From the NCBI RefSeq assembly GCF_034424175.1, contig NZ_CP139986.1:2604001-2668000 (forward strand): DNA of 64,000 nucleotides. The letters are read 5' to 3'. Shown piece after piece: positions 24,603 through 34,742 of the stretch. Below the pieces are notes generated by a model that was not told the DNA's origin, did not search any database, and saw only the letters and a program-made list of their open reading frames with translations. The translations under genes and the position numbers were made by a program. The DNA is from Kluyvera intermedia. GTDB taxonomy: Bacteria; Pseudomonadota; Gammaproteobacteria; Enterobacterales; Enterobacteriaceae. The stretch's first letter is position 1. The number at the start of each line of letters is the position of its first letter.

Positions 24603-27241
24603 TGTTGCTCCTTACATTCCGTGCCGCTGCGACACGGCGCACCGGGAAGGGTCGCGTGTTGCTCAAGCCATGACTGAAGTTTGTCGCCAAAGCGCAAGCT
24701 TCGCCACAAATCAAAAACATTCTCCTGGTGCGTGTAGTTTAACTGCACCGTACTGCGTTTTTCGTCCATCACCCCGGTACCGGTAACCGTTGCCGTAAGC
24801 GTCAATAATCCCAAACTGTCGAGATTAATGCGCGTCCAGGAGCGGGTAATTTCCAGATAGCGTAGCCAGTTAATGGCGGCACCGGCGGCAATATTGTCGT
24901 CGGCTACCGCGTCGGCGGTGTCTTTATCCAGCCTTAGGGTCATCGGGCCAGGGTTGTGCAACCAGCCGTCTTTGATAATCCATTTACTGTCGTTGAGCCA
25001 CAGCGGCAAGGCGCCATCTACCGGGCCAGACATAGCAAATTGTTTTGGGTTCACCGCACCGACCAGTTCGCTCATCGAAATATGGTGCAGTCGCAGTAAC
25101 GCCGCGTCATGCTGTGGCATCCGCAATTGCTGCATCGTGACCTTCCCGCCCAGCACATCCACGCTGACGTCGCTTAGCTGTAAAGGTTCAGCCTCACTCC
25201 AGGGCCAGGTATCCTGGAGATCCGCGGTAATATTGCGGGCGGTAACCTGATTGACGATTTCGGCAATCCGCAATGAAACAGGATGCCGGGTACCCAGTTG
25301 CCAGATACCTTCTTTTAAACGAAACGGCAGCACAAAATCGACGCCGTTCACCTGATTATCCGGCGTCCACGCGCTGCCATTTTTCAAAACACCATGGCCG
25401 CCCGCCTCAAAACCTTGCCCGGCGGCAGCTGAAAATGCCACCTGCGCATAGAGAGAGCCGCCACGCAGTTTCATTTTCCAGTTTGGCGGAAGCAGCGGCT
25501 GGAATACGGTTAACGACTGTTTCGGCCACCAGGCCTCACCGCGCAGACGCTCGCCATCCCAGCGCCCGTTCACCCGAACAGGGCCGATCTCCTGGGCTTT
25601 GAGGTCGCCTTTGAACTGGAAGAATGTGGGATCGCGTCCGTCCACGCTGAACGTCAGCGCGGAGGCTGGCAGCACGCTACCCCCGGTAAAGCGCGTCTCA
25701 CGGGCATCCAGTGCCAGTGCGCCAGTAAAGGAGGGATGCTGTTCATCGCGGATCCAATGGATAGGCTTTTCGAGCTTCAGGCGCGGTTTGTCGATGGTCA
25801 TCGTGCCGTACTGCAATTTGTCGAAACCGGTAGACAGCGTGTTTAGTACAATCGCACTGTCGCGCCATACTCCGGTACCCGTCACATCCCAACGCGCCTG
25901 CATCGGTGTGAAATGACCGTCACCCCAGTAGCGCCACTGCCAGGTGCCTTTATCCGGCATAAAATTATCGGCACGCCCGTCAAGGTGCAGCACAAAATCG
26001 CCAGTTTGCTGCTCATGGGCCCGAAGAATCGCCTGTAACCGCCCATCAATGCCTTCTGTGGAGATTTTCACCCCGGCGAGCGGCCAGCGAACCTCATCAA
26101 TATTCAGCGAATCAATCACCCGACCACGGGAACGCAGCAGTGCGCCGGGCTGGAAATCCAGTACCGGCGTCATTAATGGGCCACTAAGACGAGCCGGAAG
26201 CTTGGCGTAGAGGATCAGATCGCCCTGCTTCGCCTCACCGACCAGTTGCAATGGCATATCGCTCTTATCCATGCTGAGCGTGCCCGGCCCAACGGTTAGC
26301 ACCGCGTTTCCCTTACCGGCATCACCGGAGGTCAGCACGTTCAGACGACCAGAAATCAGCGTTTTATCAATACCCTGCTGCCAGTTGTTCAACTTGAGAC
26401 CGACTCGCCCACTGAGCGGCAATCCCGGTTGGAACGGCCAGCTCCAGCGACCGTCGCTGATGGTGAGCTGTTGCTCGGTTAACTGCCATGGGAAATCGAC
26501 GATAGGATCGCCTTCACCGCGAGCCAGCATGATCAGTTGCCCCTGATTGCCATTCCAGTTCAATTCAGCATCAACGAGCGTGGGGACCTGTGGTACTTGA
26601 AGCGTTGAGGTGAGATGACCTTCAATAGGTAAGCCGTCCGGCACCAGCGGCATGGTGAACTGCCCAACCAACTTCACTGGCTGCTCGCCATCCACCAGAC
26701 TGGCCTGAAATTCACTGATGGTTAGCGCTTGCCCGTGCAGGCGGGCATGCAAGGTGACGTGCTCACCTTCATATTGCAATTCCTGGCGTCCTGGCGTGAG
26801 GGCCACATCCAGTTTACCCTGCCATTTTTCCCACGGCGAAACGCTCAATGCGTCAATCGTCAGCCAGGTGTTAGGCAGCATCGACTGCCATTCTGCGAGA
26901 GTACGCGGTGCGCCAGGCACCGTATCGTTTTGCGGCAATTTGGCGAAACAGACAGAATTCAGATTGGCAGATGCCGCATGCAGCTTCCAGCGGCTGGGAT
27001 GCGACAGGGTGACATCTTTTAACGTTGCCAGTTCGCAGTCACCCGCAAGGTAGCGCAGATCGGGGATATGCAGTGAGGAACGCGTTAAGCGAGGGCTTTC
27101 ATTTAAGGCAATGCGTGTCCCTGCCGGGAGCCAGATGCCCACCAGCGTAGGAACCCAGTACCCCAGCGTCATCAGTAACGTCAATGGCAGGAGTAGCAAT
27201 AGCAGAAGTAGCGCAATTACAGCTTTATATTTACCCTTCAT
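24599..27241 (-). CDS. ydbH: AsmA-like intermembrane phospholipid transport protein YdbH
   Basis: This 880-residue protein has one N-terminal membrane helix (VIALLLLLLLLPLTLLMTLGYWV) and a very long repeat-type beta domain forming a hydrophobic groove across the periplasm. YdbH acts redundantly with TamB and YhdP in moving phospholipids to the outer membrane. It heads the operon ydbH-ynbE-ydbL and diverges from ldhA. Length agrees with E. coli YdbH (879). Confidence 0.95.
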   Translation of the reverse strand: MKGKYKAVIALLLLLLLLPLTLLMTLGYWVPTLVGIWLPAGTRIALNESPRLTRSSLHIPDLRYLAGDCELATLKDVTLSHPSRWKLHAASANLNSVCFAKLPQNDTVPGAPRTLAEWQSMLPNTWLTIDALSVSPWEKWQGKLDVALTPGRQELQYEGEHVTLHARLHGQALTISEFQASLVDGEQPVKLVGQFTMPLVPDGLPIEGHLTSTLQVPQVPTLVDAELNWNGNQGQLIMLARGEGDPIVDFPWQLTEQQLTISDGRWSWPFQPGLPLSGRVGLKLNNWQQGIDKTLISGRLNVLTSGDAGKGNAVLTVGPGTLSMDKSDMPLQLVGEAKQGDLILYAKLPARLSGPLMTPVLDFQPGALLRSRGRVIDSLNIDEVRWPLAGVKISTEGIDGRLQAILRAHEQQTGDFVLHLDGRADNFMPDKGTWQWRYWGDGHFTPMQARWDVTGTGVWRDSAIVLNTLSTGFDKLQYGTMTIDKPRLKLEKPIHWIRDEQHPSFTGALALDARETRFTGGSVLPASALTFSVDGRDPTFFQFKGDLKAQEIGPVRVNGRWDGERLRGEAWWPKQSLTVFQPLLPPNWKMKLRGGSLYAQVAFSAAAGQGFEAGGHGVLKNGSAWTPDNQVNGVDFVLPFRLKEGIWQLGTRHPVSLRIAEIVNQVTARNITADLQDTWPWSEAEPLQLSDVSVDVLGGKVTMQQLRMPQHDAALLRLHHISMSELVGAVNPKQFAMSGPVDGALPLWLNDSKWIIKDGWLHNPGPMTLRLDKDTADAVADDNIAAGAAINWLRYLEITRSWTRINLDSLGLLTLTATVTGTGVMDEKRSTVQLNYTHQENVFDLWRSLRFGDKLQSWLEQHATLPGAPCRSGTECKEQQ

Positions 27242-27551
27242 GGGTGCAGTGATATCCAGATGAGTGCATGCAGTGTTGCCGGACAGCTTAACGGGCAGTC
27301 CAAAGGCGCATATTGTGTCATGTCAGACCAGAGAGTGAAAGCCGCTGTGGTGCTATTAAGCATAGTGTTTAAAAAATAAAATGTGAGGAATTTCAGTTGA
27401 TTCTGATTGAAACTGTGACTATCGCCCCTCATTAAAGCGCGTATACTGGTAATAGTTTCTTTACATAAACTTAGCATTCAAAACATTTTTACATTTTGTA
27501 TGATAATTTGAATTATGCTAGTTTGACTCTAAAATCACTGGAGTAAAGCTT
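27242..27551. promoter_or_regulatory. Divergent ydbH-ldhA intergenic region
   Basis: This AT-rich stretch of 310 bp carries both promoters. The ldhA side is strongly AT-rich (TTTACATTTTGTATGATAAT around 27487-27506) and ends with the ribosome site TGGAGTAAAGCTT before the ATG. I see no RNA gene or operator I can name. Confidence 0.4.
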
Positions 27552-28541
27552 ATGAAAATCGCCGTCTACAGCACCAAGCAGTACGACAAAAAGTATCTGC
27601 AAAGTGTGAATCAGGCATATGGCTTTGAACTTGAGTTTTTCGATTTTCTGCTGACGGAAAAAACCGCCAAAACCGCACATGGTTGTGAAGCGGTCTGTAT
27701 TTTCGTCAACGACGACGGTAGCCGTCCGGTCCTTGAAGAGTTGAAAAATAACGGCGTGAAGTACATCGCGCTGCGCTGTGCGGGCTTTAACAACGTTGAC
27801 CTTGACGCGGCAAAAGAGCTCGGCCTGCGCGTAGTACGCGTTCCGGCCTATTCTCCGGAAGCGGTCGCAGAACATGCCATTGGTATGATGATGACCCTGA
27901 ACCGCCGAATTCATCGTGCTTATCAGCGCACCCGTGACGCCAACTTCTCGCTTGAAGGGCTGACCGGCTTTACCATGTACGGTAAAACGGCTGGCGTGAT
28001 TGGTACCGGCAAAATCGGTATTGCCGCGCTGCGGATTCTGAAAGGTTTTGGCATGCGTCTGTTAGCCTTTGACCCGTATCCAAGTGCCGCAGCGCTGGAG
28101 CTGGGCGTGGAGTACGTCGACCTGCCAACGCTGTTTGCCGAGTCTGATGTTATCTCTCTGCACTGCCCGCTCACCGCGGAGAACTACCATCTACTTAACA
28201 CCAGTGCGTTTGAGAAGATGAAAAATGGTGTGATGATCGTCAACACCAGTCGCGGTGCGTTAATTGATTCTCAGGCCGCAATAGAAGCGTTGAAAACGCA
28301 GAAAATTGGCGCGCTGGGGATGGACGTGTATGAGAACGAGCGCGATTTGTTCTTTGAAGATAAGTCTAATGACGTGATTCAGGATGATGTGTTCCGCCGC
28401 CTTTCCGCCTGCCATAACGTGCTGTTTACCGGCCATCAGGCATTTTTGACCGCGGAAGCCTTAACCAGCATTTCTGAAACGACGCTGGAAAACCTGCGTC
28501 AGATTGACACGAATAGCGATTGTCCAAACGCCATCGCTTAA
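27552..28541 (+). CDS. ldhA: Fermentative D-lactate dehydrogenase LdhA
   Basis: This 329-residue D-2-hydroxyacid dehydrogenase reduces pyruvate to D-lactate during fermentation. The NAD fold shows VIGTGKIGIAALRILKGFG, and the catalytic trio is visible as Arg in NTSRGALID, Glu in DVYENERDLF and His in TGHQAFLT. Size and sequence equal E. coli LdhA. A hairpin terminator follows, then hslJ. Confidence 0.97.
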   Translation: MKIAVYSTKQYDKKYLQSVNQAYGFELEFFDFLLTEKTAKTAHGCEAVCIFVNDDGSRPVLEELKNNGVKYIALRCAGFNNVDLDAAKELGLRVVRVPAYSPEAVAEHAIGMMMTLNRRIHRAYQRTRDANFSLEGLTGFTMYGKTAGVIGTGKIGIAALRILKGFGMRLLAFDPYPSAAALELGVEYVDLPTLFAESDVISLHCPLTAENYHLLNTSAFEKMKNGVMIVNTSRGALIDSQAAIEALKTQKIGALGMDVYENERDLFFEDKSNDVIQDDVFRRLSACHNVLFTGHQAFLTAEALTSISETTLENLRQIDTNSDCPNAIA

Positions 28542-28548
28542 TTAACCC

Positions 28549-28578
28549 GCTCCCTGGCACCCGCCGGGGAGCATTTTC
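28549..28578 (+). terminator. Intrinsic terminator of ldhA
   Basis: GCTCCC pairs with GGGAGC around a GC-rich loop, followed by ATTTTC, just after the ldhA stop codon. Confidence 0.65.
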
Positions 28579-28654
28579 AGATAACCCCCACAGACAGCAT
28601 TCACAGTACAGTTACACTTCGACATTATTAATCCAAATATAAGAATTCCTGCAC

Positions 28655-29092
28655 ATGAAGAAAACCTTATTCCTCCTGGCAGCAGCCACGCTCATTTCCG
28701 GCTGCGTTTACAACAGCAAAGTGTTTACCGGCGGCGATCAGCTACAGCATCATCGCTTTGTCCTGGAAAGCGTTAACGGTCAACCGGTGAAAGGCAATGG
28801 CACACCGCTGGAACTCAGCTTTGGTGAAAAGCAGTTGCTGAACAAAATTTATATCTCCGGCACCATGTGTAATGGTTTTTCCGGTACTGCGACTCTCGCC
28901 AATGGTGAGCTGACCGCAACGGATCTGGCGATGACCCGCAAGCTGTGTACCTACGCCAAGCTCAACGAACTGGATAGAACGCTGACCACCATGTTACGTC
29001 AGGGCGCTCAGATTGATTTAACCGAATCACAGCTGACACTTGCCACCGCCGATCAGACGCTCAGCTACAAGCTTGCCGATCTGGTGCACTAA
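28655..29092 (+). CDS. hslJ: Heat-inducible lipoprotein HslJ (META domain)
   Basis: This 145-residue protein has a lipobox LISGC at residues 13-17 and a META domain containing SGTMCNGFSGTATL and MTRKLCTYAKLNELD. E. coli HslJ is associated with novobiocin tolerance and heat shock. It follows ldhA in the same order as in E. coli. Confidence 0.95.
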   Translation: MKKTLFLLAAATLISGCVYNSKVFTGGDQLQHHRFVLESVNGQPVKGNGTPLELSFGEKQLLNKIYISGTMCNGFSGTATLANGELTATDLAMTRKLCTYAKLNELDRTLTTMLRQGAQIDLTESQLTLATADQTLSYKLADLVH

Positions 29093-29095
29093 CCG

Positions 29096-29362
29096 TTAGT
29101 AGCTTCCGCAGCTGCCGACCGCAAGAGATTGCTCGCTGCATCGCTTGCCATTAGGCAGCGCGCACATGCCGATGCTGGAGCCATCGAGCTGGCGTGCAGC
29201 AGAGAGCGTACCGCCAATCATGGCGCAATTCGCGTCGCCTGAACTCGACATTGCCGCTCTCATTCCCGGCGTAACGTGTGCCGCGGTGGCCTGCTGAACA
29301 GGTTCACTGCTGCACGCAGACAATAACAACGCCGCACACCCAACTAAAAACGCAGCTCGCAT
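29096..29362 (-). CDS. ydbJ: YdbJ family lipoprotein (DUF333)
   Basis: This 88-residue protein has lipobox LLSAC and the DUF333 signature NCAMIGGTLSAARQLDG followed by CALPNGKRCSEQ. It is nearly identical to E. coli YdbJ in size. The start ATG at 29362 gives the lipoprotein signal directly; a longer in-frame extension has no support. It converges on hslJ with only three bases between the stops. Function is unknown. Confidence 0.93.
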   Translation of the reverse strand: MRAAFLVGCAALLLSACSSEPVQQATAAHVTPGMRAAMSSSGDANCAMIGGTLSAARQLDGSSIGMCALPNGKRCSEQSLAVGSCGSY

Positions 29363-29646
29363 CTCTTCTCTCCCAATCGCAAAAATAAGAACAAACCTAA
29401 GCATCATAGGCATCACGGCGCGGTACGTCGAGAGACCAAACGCGCATTTATGCACTGTAGAAACATTTTCTGGCAATTTTGTTGGCCGAATTATCCATCA
29501 CATTGATGTGAAGCCCGGTGAAGGACACAAAAGCAAAAATGATTCAGCGTGGGGTTTGCTAGACTTCAGTCATACCAGAAGAACAGATTCCCGGTTTGCG
29601 GCAATCCGTAAACCTCTATTTTTTGCGCAATGTAAGGTGTCAATCA

Positions 29647-32600
29647 ATGATCACAATTGACGGTAATGGTGCGGTCGCCTCGGTTGCATTTCGCACCAGC
29701 GAAGTCATCGCCATTTATCCGATTACGCCAAGCTCTACCATGGCGGAACAGGCTGATGCCTGGTCGGGTAACGGGCTAAAAAACGTGTGGGGTGACGTGC
29801 CACGCGTCGTCGAGATGCAGTCAGAGGCCGGTGCCATTGCCACCGTGCATGGCGCATTGCAAACCGGCGCGCTATCGACCTCGTTCACCTCATCGCAGGG
29901 TCTGCTGCTGATGATCCCGACGCTGTACAAACTGGCCGGTGAGTTGACGCCATTTGTTCTGCACGTCGCCGCGCGTACGGTTGCCACCCACGCCCTCTCC
30001 ATCTTTGGCGATCATTCCGACGTGATGGCGATTCGCCAGACCGGCTGCGCCATGTTGTGCGCCGGGAGCGTGCAGGAAGCACAGGACTTCGCGCTGATTT
30101 CCCATATTGCAACGCTCAAAAGCCGGGTGCCTTTTATTCATTTCTTCGATGGTTTCCGCACTTCGCACGAGATTAATAAAATCGTGCCGATGTCTGATGA
30201 CACCATTCGTAGCCTGTTGCCGCACGATGAAATTGCCGCCCACCGCGCCCGGGCGCTAAATCCTGAACACCCGATTATTCGCGGTACTTCGGCGAACCCG
30301 GACACCTACTTCCAGTCTCGCGAAGCGACAAACCCATGGTACAACGCGGTCTACGACCATGTTGAGCAGGCCATGAATGATTTTGCCGATGCGACGGGCC
30401 GTCACTACAAACCGTTCGAATACTACGGTCATCCACAGGCTGAACGCGTTATCGTGATTATGGGTTCCGCCATCGGCACCTGCGAGGAAGTGGTCGATGA
30501 ACTGCTAAGCCAGGGTGAAAAAGTCGGCGTGCTAAAAGTGCGTCTCTATCGTCCGTTTTCCGCCGAACATCTGCTGCAAGCGCTACCAGACAGCGTACGT
30601 AGCGTGGCGGTTCTCGACCGCACCAAGGAACCGGGCGCTTTGGCTGAACCGTTGTATCTTGATGTGATGACCGCGCTCGCCGAAGCCTTTAACCAGGGAC
30701 TGCGGAAAACGCTGCCACGGGTCATTGGTGGCCGTTACGGCCTCTCGTCGAAAGAATTTGGCCCGGACTGCGTGCTGGCGATTTTCAATGAGCTATCGTC
30801 AGCGAAGCCAAAATCCCGCTTCACCGTCGGGATTTATGATGATGTGACTAACCTCTCCTTGCCGCTGCCGGAAAATACCTTACCGTCAACTGCGCGCCTG
30901 GAAGCGCTGTTCTACGGCTTGGGCAGCGATGGCAGCGTGTCAGCGACCAAGAACAACATCAAGATTATCGGTAATTCGACCCCATGGTTTGCGCAGGGTT
31001 ACTTCGTTTATGACTCCAAAAAGGCCGGTGGCCTGACGGTATCGCACCTGCGCGTGAGCGATAACCCGATTCGATCCGCGTATCTGGTGGCACAGGCGGA
31101 TTTCGTGGGCTGTCACCAGTTGCAGTTTATTGATAAATACCAGATGGCCGAGCGCTTGAAGCCCGGCGGTATTTTCTTGCTCAATACGCCTTACAGCGCC
31201 GATGAAGTGTGGGCACGCCTGCCACAAGAAGTTCAGGCGGTGCTGAACCAGAAAAAAGCGCGTTTTTATGTTATCAACGCCGCTAAAATTGCCCGCGAAT
31301 GCGGCCTGGCGGCGCGTATCAACACCGTTATGCAGATGGCATTCTTCCATCTGACGCAGATTCTGCCGGGTGATAGCGCGCTGATGGAACTGCAAAACGC
31401 CATCGCCAAAAGCTACAGCAGCAAAGGGCAGGATCTGGTTGAGCGTAACTGGCAGGCCCTGGCGCTGGCTCGTGAATCACTGGCTGAGGTACCGTTGCAG
31501 CAGGTTAATGCCAGCAGCCCGAATCGTCCGCCCGTGGTCTCCGATGCGGCGCCAGACTTTGTCAAAACCGTCACGGCCGCGATGCTCGCAGGGCTTGGCG
31601 ACGCTCTGCCGGTTTCCGCGTTGCCACCTGACGGGACCTGGCCGGTCGGCACCACCCGCTGGGAAAAACGCAATATCGCCGAAGAGATCCCTATCTGGAA
31701 GGAAGAGTTGTGTACCCAGTGTAACCACTGCGTCGCCGCCTGCCCTCACTCAGCTATTCGCGCGAAAGTTGTTTCACCAGAGGCCATGGAGAGCGCACCT
31801 GATTCCCTGCATTCGCTGGACGTGAAATCGCGCGATATGCGCGGTCAGAAATACGTGCTGCAGGTGGCTCCGGAAGACTGCACCGGCTGTAACCTATGCG
31901 TAGAGGTTTGCCCGGCGAAAGACCGTCAGAACCCGGAAATCAAGGCCATCAATATGATGTCGCGCCTCGACCACGTTGAAGAAGAAAAAGTGAACTACGA
32001 CTTCTTCCTCGACCTACCGGAAATCGACCGCAGCAAACTTGAGCGCATTGATATTCGTACCTCGCAGCTTATCACCCCGCTGTTTGAATACTCCGGCGCC
32101 TGCTCCGGCTGCGGTGAAACGCCGTATATCAAACTGCTGACCCAGCTATACGGCGACCGTATGTTAATTGCTAACGCCACCGGCTGTTCATCTATTTACG
32201 GCGGTAACCTGCCTTCCACGCCGTACACCACCGACATCAACGGTCGTGGCCCGGCATGGGCCAACTCGCTGTTTGAAGATAACGCCGAGTTTGGTCTGGG
32301 CTTCCGTTTAACGGTCGATCAACACCGTCAGCGCGTGATGCGCTTGCTGGAGAGTTTCACCGATAACATTCCCGCTGAGCTTAACGACGCGCTGCATAGT
32401 GAGGCGACGCCGGAAGTCCGTCGTGAACAAGTTGCCGCACTTCGGACGGCGCTGGCTGGCGTTGAAGGTGCAGAAGAACTGTTGACCGATGCGGATGCGC
32501 TGGTCGATAAATCCATCTGGCTGATTGGCGGCGACGGCTGGGCATACGATATTGGCTTTGGTGGGCTGGATCACGTGATGAGCTTGACCGAGAACGTCAA

Positions 32601-33174
32601 TATTCTGGTGCTTGATACCCAGTGCTACTCCAACACCGGCGGACAAGCTTCAAAAGCCACCCCGCTGGGTGCGGTCACCAAATTTGGCGAGCATGGCAAG
32701 CGCAAGGCGCGTAAAGACCTGGGCGTAAGCATGATGATGTACGGTCACGTTTATGTCGCCCAGATTTCACTGGGAGCGCAGCTTAATCAGACGGTGAAAG
32801 CCATTCAGGAAGCAGAGTCTTATCCGGGGCCGTCGCTGATTATCGCTTACAGTCCATGTGAAGAGCACGGTTACGATCTGGCGCTGAGCCACGATCAGAT
32901 GCGTCAGTTAACCGCTACCGGTTTCTGGCCGCTGTTCCGCTTTGATCCTCGTCGTGCTGATGAAGGGAAAATCCCACTGGCGCTGGACTCCCGTCCACCA
33001 TCAGATGCGCTTGCTGAGACACTGATGAACGAACAGCGCTTCCGTCGCCTGAACAGCCAGCAGCCTGAAGTGGCCGAGCAGCTGTGGAAGGACGCGGCAG
33101 TAGATCTGCAAAAACGCTACGATTTCTTAGCGCAGCTTGCAGGTAAGGCGGAGAAAGCGACGCCGCAGGAGTAA
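29647..33174 (+). CDS. ydbK: Pyruvate:ferredoxin/flavodoxin oxidoreductase YdbK (NifJ)
   Basis: This single-chain pyruvate-flavodoxin oxidoreductase of 1175 residues makes acetyl-CoA and CO2 from pyruvate and reduces flavodoxin or ferredoxin. Domains in order: the pyrimidine-binding half (AIYPITPSSTMAEQAD), a CoA-related domain, an insert with two [4Fe-4S] motifs (CTQCNHCVAACP and CTGCNLCVEVCP), a cysteine pair CSGCGETPY, and the TPP/Mg half with GGDGWAYDIGFGG. The ATG at 29647 follows AAGGTGTC and gives the E. coli N-terminus MITIDG. It is linked to oxidative stress and anaerobic metabolism in E. coli. Confidence 0.96.
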   Translation: MITIDGNGAVASVAFRTSEVIAIYPITPSSTMAEQADAWSGNGLKNVWGDVPRVVEMQSEAGAIATVHGALQTGALSTSFTSSQGLLLMIPTLYKLAGELTPFVLHVAARTVATHALSIFGDHSDVMAIRQTGCAMLCAGSVQEAQDFALISHIATLKSRVPFIHFFDGFRTSHEINKIVPMSDDTIRSLLPHDEIAAHRARALNPEHPIIRGTSANPDTYFQSREATNPWYNAVYDHVEQAMNDFADATGRHYKPFEYYGHPQAERVIVIMGSAIGTCEEVVDELLSQGEKVGVLKVRLYRPFSAEHLLQALPDSVRSVAVLDRTKEPGALAEPLYLDVMTALAEAFNQGLRKTLPRVIGGRYGLSSKEFGPDCVLAIFNELSSAKPKSRFTVGIYDDVTNLSLPLPENTLPSTARLEALFYGLGSDGSVSATKNNIKIIGNSTPWFAQGYFVYDSKKAGGLTVSHLRVSDNPIRSAYLVAQADFVGCHQLQFIDKYQMAERLKPGGIFLLNTPYSADEVWARLPQEVQAVLNQKKARFYVINAAKIARECGLAARINTVMQMAFFHLTQILPGDSALMELQNAIAKSYSSKGQDLVERNWQALALARESLAEVPLQQVNASSPNRPPVVSDAAPDFVKTVTAAMLAGLGDALPVSALPPDGTWPVGTTRWEKRNIAEEIPIWKEELCTQCNHCVAACPHSAIRAKVVSPEAMESAPDSLHSLDVKSRDMRGQKYVLQVAPEDCTGCNLCVEVCPAKDRQNPEIKAINMMSRLDHVEEEKVNYDFFLDLPEIDRSKLERIDIRTSQLITPLFEYSGACSGCGETPYIKLLTQLYGDRMLIANATGCSSIYGGNLPSTPYTTDINGRGPAWANSLFEDNAEFGLGFRLTVDQHRQRVMRLLESFTDNIPAELNDALHSEATPEVRREQVAALRTALAGVEGAEELLTDADALVDKSIWLIGGDGWAYDIGFGGLDHVMSLTENVNILVLDTQCYSNTGGQASKATPLGAVTKFGEHGKRKARKDLGVSMMMYGHVYVAQISLGAQLNQTVKAIQEAESYPGPSLIIAYSPCEEHGYDLALSHDQMRQLTATGFWPLFRFDPRRADEGKIPLALDSRPPSDALAETLMNEQRFRRLNSQQPEVAEQLWKDAAVDLQKRYDFLAQLAGKAEKATPQE

Positions 33175-33199
33175 CCCGTTAAAGTTATTTATTAAGCAT

Positions 33200-33304
33200 A
33201 AAAAAAGCCCGAATATTTATTCGGGCTTGTCATTTTATAAATGACGAATGAAATAAATGACACACGACAACATGAATTCAATGTGTGACAAAAAGGCATA
33301 TAAC
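33200..33304 (-). ncRNA. micC: Small RNA MicC
   Basis: On the minus strand the transcript would start GTTATATGCC and continue with TTTTTGTCACA, nearly the known 5' end and ompC-pairing seed of E. coli MicC, and end in a Rho-independent terminator AGCCCGAAT-AAAT-ATTCGGGCT with seven Ts. It sits between ydbK and ompN and diverges from ompN, exactly the E. coli location. MicC is an Hfq-dependent repressor of ompC. The middle (about 33230-33290) differs strongly from E. coli. The hairpin may also stop ydbK transcription. Confidence 0.9.
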
Positions 33305-33531
33305 TGCCGTAGAGTACGTCAGCCGTTTTTAATTGTATAATTTTTATTTTGTATATTTCGTTGGTGATATATTCATGAAATCCATCATGATTTCAATAGA
33401 ATTATCTACTTGAGATTTTACTTATATCGTAACAAATGTTATTTACCATCTGTCATAACTCTCCTTTAGCATTAACTCACTTCCTTCATGTGGAAGTGCG
33501 CGAATATAAAAATTCTAAAGGAATGATTTCA

Positions 33532-34686
33532 ATGAACAGAAAAGTACTGGCCCTCGTAATTCCTGCTCTGCTCGCAGCAGGCGCAGCTCATGCCGCAGAA
33601 ATTTATAATAAAGACGGCAACAAATTAGATCTCTACGGCAAGGTAGATGGTCTGCATTATTTCTCCAGCGATTCCAACAGTGATGGTGATCAAAGCTATG
33701 TCCGCTTTGGTTTCAAAGGTGAGACTCAAATTAACGATATGCTGACTGGTTATGGTCAGTGGGAATATAACGTTCAAGCTAATGATACCGAAAACACAGA
33801 TGCAAGTACTGCCTGGACTCGTCTGGGCTTTGCAGGTATCAAAGTTGGTGATTACGGTTCATTCGATTACGGTCGTAACTATGGCGTACTATACGACGTA
33901 GAAGGCTGGACTGACATGTTGCCAGAATTCGGTGGTGACTCCTATACCAAAGCTGACAACTACATGACCGGTCGTGCTAATGGTGTTGCAACCTACCGTA
34001 ACAATGATTTCTTCGGGCTTGTGGATGGTCTGAACTTTGCTCTGCAGTATCAGGGTAAGAATGAAAACCCAGGCAGCGGTGAAGGTACTAACAATGGCGA
34101 CCGTAGCGTACGTAACGCGAATGGTGATGGTTTCGGCATCTCTACTTCATACGATTTAGGTATGGGCGTAAGCTTTGCTGCAGCGTATGCATCTTCTGAT
34201 CGTACTAATGATCAGATCAATGCTTACGACATTAACCGCCAAAATGCTAATGGCGACAAAGCTGACGCATGGACAACAGGCCTGAAGTACGATGCTAATA
34301 ACGTCTATCTGGCCGCTATGTATGCTGAAACTCGTAATATGACCCCATATGGTAGCTCTACCAGCCTCAATGGTGGCGGTATTGCAAACAAGACGCAGAA
34401 CTTTGAAGTTACTGCTCAGTACCAATTTGATTTTGGCCTGCGTCCAGCCATTTCTTATCTGCAGTCTAAAGGTAAAGACTTGGATCTGGTTAATGGCGGA
34501 ACCACTGATAAAGATCTGGTTAAATACTTAGATCTGGGCGCAACCTATTATTTCAACAAAAACATGTCCACCTACGTTGATTACAAAATCAACCTGCTGA
34601 ACGATAACGATAACGGAAACTTCTACGCTGACAACGGTATCAACACTGATAACGTTGTTGCGATGGGTCTGGTTTACCAGTTCTAA
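33532..34686 (+). CDS. ompN: Outer-membrane general porin OmpN
   Basis: This 384-residue trimeric porin of the OmpC/OmpF family has a signal peptide (ALVIPALLAAGAAHA), first strand EIYNKDGNKLDLYGKVDGLHY, loop-3 motif MLPEFGGDSYTKADNYM and terminal strand ending VYQF. Location between micC and ttcA identifies it as OmpN rather than OmpC or OmpF. The start ATG at 33532 follows AAAGGAATGATTTCA. Surface loops 4-6 are specific to this strain group. The neighbouring uspF gene of E. coli is missing. Confidence 0.93.
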   Translation: MNRKVLALVIPALLAAGAAHAAEIYNKDGNKLDLYGKVDGLHYFSSDSNSDGDQSYVRFGFKGETQINDMLTGYGQWEYNVQANDTENTDASTAWTRLGFAGIKVGDYGSFDYGRNYGVLYDVEGWTDMLPEFGGDSYTKADNYMTGRANGVATYRNNDFFGLVDGLNFALQYQGKNENPGSGEGTNNGDRSVRNANGDGFGISTSYDLGMGVSFAAAYASSDRTNDQINAYDINRQNANGDKADAWTTGLKYDANNVYLAAMYAETRNMTPYGSSTSLNGGGIANKTQNFEVTAQYQFDFGLRPAISYLQSKGKDLDLVNGGTTDKDLVKYLDLGATYYFNKNMSTYVDYKINLLNDNDNGNFYADNGINTDNVVAMGLVYQF

Positions 34687-34696
34687 TCCGATAAAA

Positions 34697-34725
34697 AACC
34701 CGCTGGCGACGGCGGGTTTCTTTTT
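34697..34725 (+). terminator. Intrinsic terminator of ompN
   Basis: ACCCGC and GCGGGT stems around an 8-nt loop are followed by TTTCTTTTT on the plus strand. Confidence 0.8.
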
Positions 34726-34742
34726 ACTGCACAGCCCAAACA

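Noticed and set aside
27238..27477. Minus-strand 79-codon frame upstream of ydbH
   Set aside because: It overlaps the ydbH start and the intergenic region, has no good ribosome site and resembles no known family.
33241..33531. A second small RNA gene between micC and ompN
   Set aside because: Apart from the micC terminator there is no further terminator; the rest is the ompN leader and promoter region.
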